Shown here piece after piece: positions 8,508 to 16,284 of a DNA stretch of 64,000 bases. Each line of letters opens with the position of its first letter. The stretch's first letter is position 1. This DNA comes from CAIQPS01 sp963843455 (lineage in GTDB: Bacteria > Actinomycetota > Thermoleophilia > RBG-16-64-13), in NCBI GenBank assembly GCA_963843455.1, contig CAWJKE010000006.1, forward strand, positions 62,001-126,000. The letters are read 5' to 3'. The notes beneath the pieces were generated by a model that worked only from the letters and a program-made list of their open reading frames with translations, made no database searches and was not told the DNA's origin. The translations under genes and the position numbers were made by a program.

Positions 8508-8784
8508 TCGCCACCTCCCCTGTTTGGCTCGTCGAGGTCGTGGGGGCCTCGCCGCGCGGCTCTTGGGCGCGGCTGCGCTGCAGTATACCCTCGGTCTGCT
8601 GAGTCGCCCGAGTAGCGGCCGTCGGTCGCCATGGTGACTGCGCCGCTGTGGTATGGTCGGTAACAACTGCGAGCGGGCGTCCAGCGAGCTGGAAGAACGG
8701 AGGTCATGCTGCCCATCACCTTGTGAGTCCTAATCCCGATCAATACCTGGTGCTCTATGAGTCTTCGGCCTCCTGGGGGGGATT
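8508..8784. other. Intergenic region, divergent promoters expected
   Basis: This 277-base stretch between the divergent pyruvate-kinase-C-like gene and the solute-binding protein must hold both promoters. I see no confident -35/-10 pair, RNA gene or riboswitch. A six-codon ORF with a good ribosome site (CGGAGGTC-ATG at 8706) ends at 8726 and could be a leader peptide, but nothing else supports it. Confidence 0.4.
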
Positions 8785-10257
8785 ATGCCGAACTCGGAAC
8801 TGACTCCCGGCGGGAAGGGAGTGGGCCCCATTCCCGACGCGAACGCGCTCAGCCGTCGCGACTTTCTTCGCATCGCCGGCCTTTCTGGCGCAGCGATAAC
8901 TCTCGGTGCCGGTCTTGGGGGTCTTCTCGCCGCCTGCGGCGAGACCGGCGAAACCACAACAACTGCCGCAGCCTCCACGACCACAGCCGCGGCGATCACA
9001 ACGACTACTGCGGCAGCCACCACCACTTCGGTCTCGGCGGGGGCCGAGACCGGCCGCGAGATCAAGGCGGGCTTCGTCACTCCGCTCACCGGACCCATCG
9101 CGCTCTTTGGCGTGCCCGATCAGTATTGCGTTTCTCGCTGGACCGAGGCGGTGAGCAAGGGCTGGGTCTGCGGAGACGGCAAGAACCACCCGATCAAGAT
9201 AATCGTGCAGGACAGCCAGTCCGACACAAACCGGGCGGCTCAGGTGGCAGGCGATCTGATCAACAACTCCAAAGTTGACGTGATCATGGCTGCCTCCACC
9301 CCGGACACCTGTAACCCCGTCGCCGACCAGGCAGAGGCCACGGGGACTCCGTGCTTCACCAACGACGCGCCCTGGCAGGACTACTTCTTCGGCCGGGGCG
9401 GCGATCCGGCAGTCGGCTTCAAGTGGACCTACCACATGTTCTGGGGCCTCGAGGACATCGAGGGGACTTTCGTCGACATGTGGAACACGGTCCCCACGAA
9501 CAAGGTGGTGGGCGGCCTCTGGCCGAACGACGCCGACGGCAATTCCTGGTCCAACTCCACCGATGGCTTTCCCGCGGTACTACCGGCGGCAGGCTACAAG
9601 GTGGTCGACCCGGGCCGGTATCAGAACGGCACCGAGGACTTCACCTCTCAGATCACGCAGTACAAGAACGGCGGGTGTGAGATCCTCACCGGAGTGCCGA
9701 TACCTCCGGACTTCGCCAATATGTGGAAGCAGTGTGCTCAGCAAGGCTTCAAGCCGAAGGTCGCGACGGTGGGCAAGGCCCTGCTGTTCCCGCAGGCTGT
9801 GGAAGCGCTGGGAGAACTGGGAAACCTCGTGTCCACCGAGGTCTGGTGGACGCCGCGGCACCCCTTCAAGTCGTCGCTCAGCGGGGAGACCTGTCAGCAG
9901 GTGGCCGACGACTTCCAGACCAGGACCGGTATGCAGTGGACGCAACCCCTGCTGCACTACGGAGTGTTCGAGGTGGTTGCCGACGCGCTCAAACGCTGTC
10001 CGGACATCGAGGACAAGCAGAAGATCGTCGACGCCATTGCCACGACCAAGATGGAGACGCTGGCCGGTCCCATCGATTTCACCTCGCCGGTCGCCGAAGG
10101 CTCCATGCACCCGGTCAAGAATGTCTACCGCTCTCCCTTGGTGGGCGGGCAGTGGATCAAGGGCTCCGGCAAGTATATGTATGAGCTGGTCGTGGTAAAT
10201 AACAAGATGGCACCCCAGATCAAGGTGGAAGGAGCGCTGCAGGCGCTGCCCACCTAG
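8785..10257 (+). CDS. Tat-exported lipoprotein, ABC transporter solute-binding protein (Leu/Ile/Val type)
   Basis: The 490-residue protein has a twin-arginine signal (LSRRDFLRIAGLSG), a lipobox ending in GLLAAC and a Thr/Ala-rich spacer. It then shows the type I periplasmic binding fold of the branched-chain amino acid receptor family (IKAGFVTPLTGPIALFGV .. IIVQDSQSDTNRAAQVAGDL .. KVDVIMAASTPDTCNPV). It is a close paralogue of the protein at 58718-60149. It stands just upstream of the transhydroxylase genes, so an aromatic or other organic ligand is plausible (inference). No permease genes are adjacent, so it may feed the importer at 55-58.5 kb. A strong hairpin follows. Confidence 0.9.
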   Translation: MPNSELTPGGKGVGPIPDANALSRRDFLRIAGLSGAAITLGAGLGGLLAACGETGETTTTAAASTTTAAAITTTTAAATTTSVSAGAETGREIKAGFVTPLTGPIALFGVPDQYCVSRWTEAVSKGWVCGDGKNHPIKIIVQDSQSDTNRAAQVAGDLINNSKVDVIMAASTPDTCNPVADQAEATGTPCFTNDAPWQDYFFGRGGDPAVGFKWTYHMFWGLEDIEGTFVDMWNTVPTNKVVGGLWPNDADGNSWSNSTDGFPAVLPAAGYKVVDPGRYQNGTEDFTSQITQYKNGGCEILTGVPIPPDFANMWKQCAQQGFKPKVATVGKALLFPQAVEALGELGNLVSTEVWWTPRHPFKSSLSGETCQQVADDFQTRTGMQWTQPLLHYGVFEVVADALKRCPDIEDKQKIVDAIATTKMETLAGPIDFTSPVAEGSMHPVKNVYRSPLVGGQWIKGSGKYMYELVVVNNKMAPQIKVEGALQALPT

Positions 10258-10292
10258 TCGCAGCGGACGCTTGCCTGAAGTGAGGGATGTGT

Positions 10293-10324
10293 GGTGGCGG
10301 AGCCGGGGACCCGGCTCCGCCACC
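10293..10324 (+). terminator. Perfect 15-bp hairpin after the solute-binding protein
   Basis: The arms 10293-10307 and 10310-10324 pair perfectly over 15 bases with a very tight loop. It lies between the solute-binding protein stop (10257) and the transhydroxylase start (10377), so it would end or attenuate the upstream transcript. Confidence 0.75.
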
Positions 10325-10376
10325 TCGAAGGCAGCGGGACGGTTGTTGGATCAAAGCGCCAGCGGAGGTCGAACAC

Positions 10377-12971
10377 ATGAGCAAAGTAGAGAGACTCACC
10401 AACAGCACCACAGGAGGGCCGGTCTTCGTCGACGTCAAGGACGGGAAGATCCTTCGCATAACTCCCATGGACCTCGACGATTCCGACGGCCAATCGTGGA
10501 CCATCGAGGCGAGGGGGCGCACCTTCACGCCGCCGCGCCGGACCACAGTCATGCCGTACACGGCCGGTCACAAGTCGATGATCTACTCGCCAAAGCGCGT
10601 GCTCACTCCGCTCAAGCGGGTCGACTTCGACCCGAGCGGCGAGCGCAACTGCGAGAAGCGCGGAGAATCGGGCTACGAGCCCATAAGCTGGGACGACGCC
10701 CTCAACATCGTGTGCACCGAGATCAACCGGATCAAGCGCACCTATGGCCCCGGGGCGATGCTGACTACCTGCGGCTCCCACCATCTATGGGGGAACGTCG
10801 GCTACCGTCATAGCGCCTATCAGCGGTTCTCGGACCTGGTGGGGCTCGTCCAGGCGGCCCACAACCCCGATAGCTGGGAAGGCTGGCATTGGGGCGGCAT
10901 GCATATGTGGGGATATAGCCACCGGTTGGGGATCCCCGAGCAATACGATCTGCTCGAAGACGCCCTCAGACACTCCGAGATGATCGTGTTCTGGTCGGCC
11001 GACCCGGAAAGCACCGGCGGTGGCATCTACTCGGCCTTCGAGAGCACGGTTCGCCGCTTCTGGCTCAAGGAACTGGGCGTGAAGATGATCTTCATCGACC
11101 CCTACTACAACCACACCGCTGGGCTCATCGCCGACAAGTGGCTCTCGCCCCGCCTGGGCACCGACGTGGCGCTGGGTCTGGGCATCGCGTACACCTGGTT
11201 GACGGAGGGTACGTACAACAAGGATTACGTAGCGGCCAAGACGGTCGGCTTCGACGAGTGGAAAGCCTACGTCTTGGGTGAGTCCGACGGCGTACCCAAG
11301 ACCCCGGAATGGGCCGAGGGCGAGAGCCGCATCCCGGCGCGCGACATCCGGGCGTTGGCCCGGGAGTGGGGCGCCAAGAAGACGATGCTGGCCTCCGGGT
11401 CTCTGGGCGGCTGGGGCGGCGCGTGCCGCTCGGCCACGGGGAACGAGTGGGCCCGCACCATGATCGCCCTGGCTGCCATGCAGGGCCTGGGTACTCCGGG
11501 CAGCAACATCTGGGGCACCTCGCAGGGCTGTCCGGCCGACGAATCGTTTCTGTTCCCCGGCTACGCCGAGGGCGGAATCGGTTGTGACCCGGACAAATCA
11601 GCGGCCGGCTTCCGCTGGGAGAACCACATGTTCGCGGGGAGGCAAGGGTCCACGCGTCTTACCCATGACTCCACCGAGGGTCAGGTCATCTCCCGCCTGC
11701 GAATCCCGGAGGCGCTTCAGCACGAGCGGATGGAATTCCGGGGCAAGGGGTTCTGCGGCTCCTCCATCGAGAGCCAACTCCAGAAGTACGAATACCCGGC
11801 TCCCGGCTACCCATACATCCACATGTACTGGCGCTACGGAGGGTCGTTCTTTGGCACCATGACCCAGACCAACCGGTACGTGAAGTCCTACCGCAACCCC
11901 AAACTCCAGTTTGCGGTGAGTCAGGCCATCTGGTTCGAGGGCGAGGCCAAGTTCGCCGACATCGTTCTGCCCGCGTGCACCAACTTCGAGCGCTGGGATA
12001 TCAGCGAGTTCGCCAGTTGCTCCGGGTACATCCCCGACAGCTACACGCAGACCAACAACCGGGTGTTCACCCTGCAGAAGAAGTGTATCGAGCCACTCGG
12101 CGAGAGCAAGTCGGACTACGAGATCTTCGCCGCGGTATGCGACCGGTTGGGCGTCGGCGACCTCTTCACCATGGGCGGCAAGGACGAATATCAGTGGACC
12201 AAGGAGTACTTCCAGGCCACCGACTTGCCCAAGTACGTGAGCTGGGAGAAGTTCGAGAAGAAGGGCTACTTCGTGCTGCCCTTCCCCACAAACCACAAGT
12301 CCACGCCGGCTATGCGCTGGTTCGCCGAAGACCGGGTTCGCGACACTCCGGACTGGGGCCCCCATCCCGCCGACACCGTGGGGCTCAAGGGCCTCCAGAC
12401 CGCATCCGGCAAGATCGAGTTTGTAGCTAACAGCCTCCAGCGCTTTGAAGCCGGAGGAAACATCGATCCCGAGCGGCCGGCCATGGGGCCCCAGTTCATC
12501 CCCAGCTGGGAAGGGCACCACACCACCGAGCTGTTCGACAAGTATCCTCTGCAGCTCGTCTCGCCGCACCCGCGGTTCAGCTTCCACACCATGGGTGACG
12601 GCAAGGACAGTTGGATGAACGAGGTCAAGGATCACCGGACGCTCGTCGACGGCCACTACTACTGGGTGATGCGCCTCAACACCCAGGACGCGGCCACTCG
12701 CGGCATCAAGAACGGCGGCTTGATCCGAGCTTTCAACGACCGCGGGTCGGTGATCCTGGTGGCCCAGGTCACCGAGCGGGTGCCCTCGGGTACCGTTCAT
12801 TCTTACGAATCGTGCGCCGAGTACGATCCCATAGGGGTGCCGGGCGAATCGCCCGATCGGGGCGGCTGCGTGAACATCCTCACCAACATCCGGCTGATCA
12901 CGCCGTACTCGGGAGGCATGTCGAACAATTCCTGTCTGATAGAAGTCGAGAAGTGGGGGGGTGTGGCATGA
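10377..12971 (+). CDS. athL: Pyrogallol-phloroglucinol transhydroxylase, large (molybdopterin) subunit
   Basis: The chosen start is ATG 10377 with GGAGG at 10364-10368, giving 864 residues; the known Pelobacter subunit has about 875. It belongs to the DMSO reductase family with bis-molybdopterin guanine dinucleotide, but it lacks the N-terminal Cys cluster motif, as transhydroxylase does. The segment HNPDSWEGWHWGG (Asp165-Ser166) fits the Asp-Ser pair where Ser binds Mo, and His135 in GSHHLWGNVGY fits the catalytic His region. The enzyme moves a hydroxyl group between aromatic rings, converting pyrogallol to phloroglucinol in the cytoplasm. Its ATGA overlap with the Fe-S subunit and that subunit's architecture strongly support the assignment. 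Related arylic hydroxytransferases with other substrates cannot be excluded. Confidence 0.85.
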   Translation: MSKVERLTNSTTGGPVFVDVKDGKILRITPMDLDDSDGQSWTIEARGRTFTPPRRTTVMPYTAGHKSMIYSPKRVLTPLKRVDFDPSGERNCEKRGESGYEPISWDDALNIVCTEINRIKRTYGPGAMLTTCGSHHLWGNVGYRHSAYQRFSDLVGLVQAAHNPDSWEGWHWGGMHMWGYSHRLGIPEQYDLLEDALRHSEMIVFWSADPESTGGGIYSAFESTVRRFWLKELGVKMIFIDPYYNHTAGLIADKWLSPRLGTDVALGLGIAYTWLTEGTYNKDYVAAKTVGFDEWKAYVLGESDGVPKTPEWAEGESRIPARDIRALAREWGAKKTMLASGSLGGWGGACRSATGNEWARTMIALAAMQGLGTPGSNIWGTSQGCPADESFLFPGYAEGGIGCDPDKSAAGFRWENHMFAGRQGSTRLTHDSTEGQVISRLRIPEALQHERMEFRGKGFCGSSIESQLQKYEYPAPGYPYIHMYWRYGGSFFGTMTQTNRYVKSYRNPKLQFAVSQAIWFEGEAKFADIVLPACTNFERWDISEFASCSGYIPDSYTQTNNRVFTLQKKCIEPLGESKSDYEIFAAVCDRLGVGDLFTMGGKDEYQWTKEYFQATDLPKYVSWEKFEKKGYFVLPFPTNHKSTPAMRWFAEDRVRDTPDWGPHPADTVGLKGLQTASGKIEFVANSLQRFEAGGNIDPERPAMGPQFIPSWEGHHTTELFDKYPLQLVSPHPRFSFHTMGDGKDSWMNEVKDHRTLVDGHYYWVMRLNTQDAATRGIKNGGLIRAFNDRGSVILVAQVTERVPSGTVHSYESCAEYDPIGVPGESPDRGGCVNILTNIRLITPYSGGMSNNSCLIEVEKWGGVA

Positions 12972-13795
12972 AGAAGTGGAACATGGTCGTCGACGTCGCC
13001 CTCTGCCACGACTGCAACAACTGCTTTCTCGCCTGCAAAGACGAGTATGTGGGGAACGACTTCAAGGGCTTCTCGATAGCCCAGCCCTGGTTCGGCCAGA
13101 GATGGATGAACATCGAGCGCAAGGAGAGGGGTCAGTACCCCATGGTGCAGGTTGCCTACCTGCCTCTGCCCTGCCAGCACTGCGACGATCCTCCCTGTGT
13201 GACAAAGGACAAGGCCGTGTACAAGCAGAAGAACGGCCTCGTGCTCATCGACCCGAAGAAGTCCAGAGGGCGCCGGGAGATCGTCGAGAGCTGTCCCTAC
13301 GGCGTCATCTACTGGAACGATGAGCAGGGAATCCCCCAGAAGTGCACGGGATGCGCGCATTTGATCGAAGACGGTTGGGCGGAGACTCGGTGCACCCAGG
13401 TATGTCCCACCGGAGCGCTCAAGCTCGTCCTTGCCGAGGACGAGACCATGGCGGCCCAGGCAAAAGCGGATGGTCTAGAAGCCTATCGGGACGATCTCGG
13501 CACCAGTCCGCGCGTTTGGTATAAGAACCTCCACCGCTGGACCAAGTCGTTCGTCGGCGGCACCGTGGCCTACAAAGACACGGACGACTGCGCGGAGGGA
13601 GCGATCGTGCTGCTGTGGACCGGAGGAGCCAAGGTTGCCGAGGTGACCACGAACAACTACGGGGATTTCGCCATCGACAAGCTGGAGCCGGGGACCTACG
13701 AGGTGAGTGTCAACGCTCCCGGCTACCGGGCCGCTTCTGCGGTGGTCGAAGTGGCGGAGAGCGTCAACGTGGGAGTGCTCTTCTTGGAGAAGTGA
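12968..13795 (+). CDS. bthL: Transhydroxylase small subunit, three-cluster ferredoxin with Cna-B-like domain
   Basis: The 275-residue protein overlaps the large subunit by 4 bases. It has a four-cysteine group at residues 13-23 (CHDCNNCFLAC), a second group (CQHCDDPPC), and further groups (CPYGVIYW .. CTGCAHL .. CTQVCPTGA), enough for three [4Fe-4S] clusters. Residues from about 195 form a beta-sandwich of Cna-B/transthyretin type (EGAIVLLWTGGAKVAEVTTN .. LEPGTYEVSVNAPGY). This unusual C-terminal domain and the near-identical length are hallmarks of the Pelobacter acidigallici transhydroxylase small subunit. It transfers electrons to or from the Mo centre. A terminator hairpin follows at 13840. 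Confidence 0.88.
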   Translation: MKKWNMVVDVALCHDCNNCFLACKDEYVGNDFKGFSIAQPWFGQRWMNIERKERGQYPMVQVAYLPLPCQHCDDPPCVTKDKAVYKQKNGLVLIDPKKSRGRREIVESCPYGVIYWNDEQGIPQKCTGCAHLIEDGWAETRCTQVCPTGALKLVLAEDETMAAQAKADGLEAYRDDLGTSPRVWYKNLHRWTKSFVGGTVAYKDTDDCAEGAIVLLWTGGAKVAEVTTNNYGDFAIDKLEPGTYEVSVNAPGYRAASAVVEVAESVNVGVLFLEK

Positions 13796-13839
13796 CCTGC
13801 GGGGGCTCGAGGGGAACGGCGGAGTACTAAAGAGAGGCT

Positions 13840-13875
13840 GGTGGTGTCTAGCCCCATAAGGGGCTAGACACCACC
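13840..13875 (+). terminator. Perfect 16-bp hairpin ending the transhydroxylase operon
   Basis: The arms 13840-13855 and 13860-13875 are perfectly complementary with the loop ATAA. It lies 45 bases after the small subunit stop. No other gene is seen between it and the convergent DUF4177 gene ending at 13978. Confidence 0.85.
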
Positions 13876-13977
13876 GAACAGGACGGGGGCAACGGCTCAG
13901 GAGGGGGGTTGAGCACTGCCGTAGCACTATGTTGGCACCGCTCACCTGAATTGGTCCTGAACGCTTTGCGCGAGTAT

Positions 13978-14262
13978 CTAGGCGCCCTGGTCGAGCGGCC
14001 GCTTGAAAAGCAGGATGCAGGAGAGCGCTCTGATCCCGGAAGAAGAGTTGGCTCCCCGGCCCGCTTCGGCCCACAGGTCACAGGGAACGACTCCGCTCAA
14101 CTCCCAGCCCTCGCTGCCGAGAGTCACGAGTCCCGCACTCAACGACTGCTTGCCCGCGCCGTCCACAGTCATCTGCCACGGGGTGTAGGTCCAGGTGACG
14201 CCAAAGTCCTCTTTGGTCCCGGTCCGCTCCAGCGGCACGGACTTGTACTCCCACCGGGTCAT
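13978..14262 (-). CDS. DUF4177-like small protein
   Basis: The 94-residue protein (MTRWEYKSVPLERTG .. LGSEGWELSGVVPCDLW .. ALSCILLFKRPLDQGA) has the WEYK start, central GWEL and terminal LLFKRP pattern of the DUF4177 family, whose function is unknown. Its ATG overlaps the stop of the B12-binding gene by 4 bases and has GGAGGGAAAAGG upstream, so the two are translated as a pair. Its link to the mutase is positional only. Confidence 0.7.
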   Translation of the reverse strand: MTRWEYKSVPLERTGTKEDFGVTWTYTPWQMTVDGAGKQSLSAGLVTLGSEGWELSGVVPCDLWAEAGRGANSSSGIRALSCILLFKRPLDQGA

Positions 14263-14747
14263 CCTTTTCCCTCCGTTCTGTGGGGAGGAGAGAGACTCTC
14301 CCCGATCCCGAGGTCGTTCTCGAGAGCCTCTACCGCTTCGGCTGCCGAGCAGGTATTGGGAAAGGCTCGATCGAAGCCGATCGCCGTGAACCGGCGCTCG
14401 ATCTCGGGCCAGTTCTTTTCCAACTCGAGGGGTGCCGCCACCGTCCCGCCGACATAAAGGATGATGTCCGATAGGCCGGCCTCGATGCATTTGTCCCGTA
14501 GACCCTCGCAATCCAGAAGCCCCATGCCATACATGGACGACACGAGGATGGCGTCCGCGTCTATCTCGATGGCCGCGTTGATAAAATCCCGCTGCGGAAC
14601 GACGGCTCCGAGGAAGGCGACCGTGAATCCCGCCTCCTCGAAGGCCTTCTGCAGCACCCAGCCCCCGATCATGTGGGCGTCGGCGCCGATGGTGCCGATC
14701 ACGACGGCTCTGTTGACCTGTCTCTTTTCGCTCTGTCTTGTTTCCAT
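14259..14747 (-). CDS. B12-binding subunit of a glutamate-mutase-like enzyme
   Basis: The 162-residue protein is very similar to the sigma (S) subunit of methylaspartate (glutamate) mutase. It has the base-off cobalamin motif with the cobalt-ligating His (IGADAHMIGG, D-x-H-x-x-G), the loop SSMYGMG, GLRDKCIEAGL and VGGTVAAP, and an end in RRFTAIGFDRAFPNT. It should bind adenosylcobalamin and dock on the E subunit, which is encoded divergently from 14818. The first ATG at 14747 lacks a strong ribosome site. In known glutamate-fermenting clostridia the S, L and E genes form one operon; here S and E diverge and no reactivase (L) gene is in view. Confidence 0.85.
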   Translation of the reverse strand: METRQSEKRQVNRAVVIGTIGADAHMIGGWVLQKAFEEAGFTVAFLGAVVPQRDFINAAIEIDADAILVSSMYGMGLLDCEGLRDKCIEAGLSDIILYVGGTVAAPLELEKNWPEIERRFTAIGFDRAFPNTCSAAEAVEALENDLGIGESLSPPHRTEGKG

Positions 14748-14817
14748 CGCATGCTCTATGCTGAGCCCGCTTCCAGGTGGCCTTGTAGCCGCCCCAGCGT
14801 ATCAGGAAGGAGACGAT

Positions 14818-16275
14818 GTGGCCGATAAGGTCATGAACAAGCGACTACCCGACGACGAGCTCCTTCGGATACGCAAGACGGAAGTCCTGACCCAGTGGGA
14901 GACCGGAAAGGATCTCGAGGATCTGGACGAGTGCATCGCGTACGCGAGAGAGATGCCCGACGCGAAGAGGCACGGTTTTGTGCTCCAGAGGGCGAAAGAG
15001 GACGGCACGCATGTCCTCATCCCTCAGTTCGGCCAGGCTCTGACCGAGTACATGATCGAGGGATTCGAGTACGTGGAGGCCGAGGCCGACCTGGCGCCGG
15101 CCGGCTCCTGGAACATCTACTCCGATTCGTACACCCGCAAGATCGACTTCAAGAAGGCCGCCGCCGGCATCGAGAGGAGCCGCCAGGAAGGCATGTCGAT
15201 GCTGAACGGGTGGCCCATCGTCAACTTCGGTGTCCACGAGGCGCGGAGGGTCTGTCAGGCCTCGCGAGTACCGCTGACGCTCAACTCCACCGACGAGGAT
15301 GGCCGGCTGGCCTCCGAGATCGCCCTGGCCGCGGGTTGGAACGCCTGCAACACGCGTTCTCTGCAGGAGTGCATAGCGCACTGCAAGGACATCCCGCTCG
15401 AGGAAGAGATCCGCATAAACCAGTATGAGGCCAGGCTCGCGGCCATCTATTCCGAGGGAGGTGCCCCACAGTGCCCGCATAACGCCTGCAATCTCACCGG
15501 TTACGACAGCGCCGGGTATCGGTCGTTCGTCTGCGTCTCCCAGTCATTGCTCTCGGCCGAGCAGGGGGTCAAATACCAGTTCCTAGAGCACGGTCTGAAC
15601 ATGAACCTCATCCAGGACATCGCCATGATCAGGGTGACCGAGCGCCTGTGCGAGGAATACTGCCGGCGCTTTGGCTACGACGATATGACCTTCATCACCG
15701 GCGGCTTTCCCTTCCTGGGCGCCTGGCCGCCTCGGCTGGAGGAGGCCGATGCCATGATCGCCTGGAACGCCGTCATCCCCATCATGGGGGGCGTCCCCGG
15801 GGTGATCCTCAAGTGTCAGGACGAAGCGTTTGCCACTCCCACCAAGGAAGGCATGGCCAGCTCCGTTCGTCTGGCCAGACATCTGCTGACTCTGATGGGT
15901 GGCCAGAAGCTGCCTGACAACGAAGAGTCCCGGCTCGAAGAGGCCATGATCGAGATGGAAGTCCGGGCGCTCATGGAGAAGTGCCTGGACGTGGGCGGTG
16001 GCGATATGGCCATCGGCCTGTGCAAAGGAGTGGAAGCCGGCTGGATAGACACCATGCTGACCCCGTGGAAGTACAACAAGGGGAAGGTCATGGTCATGCG
16101 CGACGCGCAGAACGCGGTCCGCTACCTGGACCCGGGCGATATCCCCCTACCCGCCGAGGTGCGCGAGTATCACAGGCAGAAGCTTGCCGAGCGGGAGAAG
16201 AAAGAGGGCCGCAAGCTCGACTTCGCGATGGTAGTGCGGGACCTGCAGTTCGCCTCGCAGCTCAAGAAGCGGTAG
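14818..16275 (+). CDS. Glutamate mutase E-like subunit with altered substrate pocket
   Basis: The start GTG 14818 follows AAGGAGA, giving 485 residues (the clostridial E subunit is about 483). The barrel matches methylaspartate mutase E throughout, for example LNGWPIVNFGVHEARRV, AEQGVKYQFLEHGLNMNLIQD, PTKEG, GDMAIGLCKGVEAGW and KYNKGKVMVMRDAQNAVRYL. However, of the three arginines known to hold glutamate in the clostridial enzyme (Arg66, Arg100, Arg149), only the second is kept (Arg107 here); the others align with Gln70 and Asn156, and the residue for Glu171 is Asn178. That alignment is by eye from memory. The protein is therefore probably a B12-dependent carbon-skeleton mutase acting on a different substrate. 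Neighbours are transhydroxylase and an MmgE/PrpD protein. Confidence 0.75.
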   Translation: MADKVMNKRLPDDELLRIRKTEVLTQWETGKDLEDLDECIAYAREMPDAKRHGFVLQRAKEDGTHVLIPQFGQALTEYMIEGFEYVEAEADLAPAGSWNIYSDSYTRKIDFKKAAAGIERSRQEGMSMLNGWPIVNFGVHEARRVCQASRVPLTLNSTDEDGRLASEIALAAGWNACNTRSLQECIAHCKDIPLEEEIRINQYEARLAAIYSEGGAPQCPHNACNLTGYDSAGYRSFVCVSQSLLSAEQGVKYQFLEHGLNMNLIQDIAMIRVTERLCEEYCRRFGYDDMTFITGGFPFLGAWPPRLEEADAMIAWNAVIPIMGGVPGVILKCQDEAFATPTKEGMASSVRLARHLLTLMGGQKLPDNEESRLEEAMIEMEVRALMEKCLDVGGGDMAIGLCKGVEAGWIDTMLTPWKYNKGKVMVMRDAQNAVRYLDPGDIPLPAEVREYHRQKLAEREKKEGRKLDFAMVVRDLQFASQLKKR

Positions 16276-16284
16276 CCGTGCCGG

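Noticed and set aside
8706..8726. Six-codon leader peptide before the solute-binding protein
   Set aside because: It has a good ribosome site but is too short to judge, and no attenuator structure is visible after it.
11598..12800. 400-codon minus-strand frame across the transhydroxylase large subunit
   Set aside because: It is antisense to a clearly conserved molybdoenzyme, with no ribosome site or recognisable domain.
14259..16275. Plain annotation as glutamate mutase (glmS/glmE)
   Set aside because: Fold and cofactor features fit, but the glutamate-binding arginines are mostly replaced, so the substrate name is not justified.
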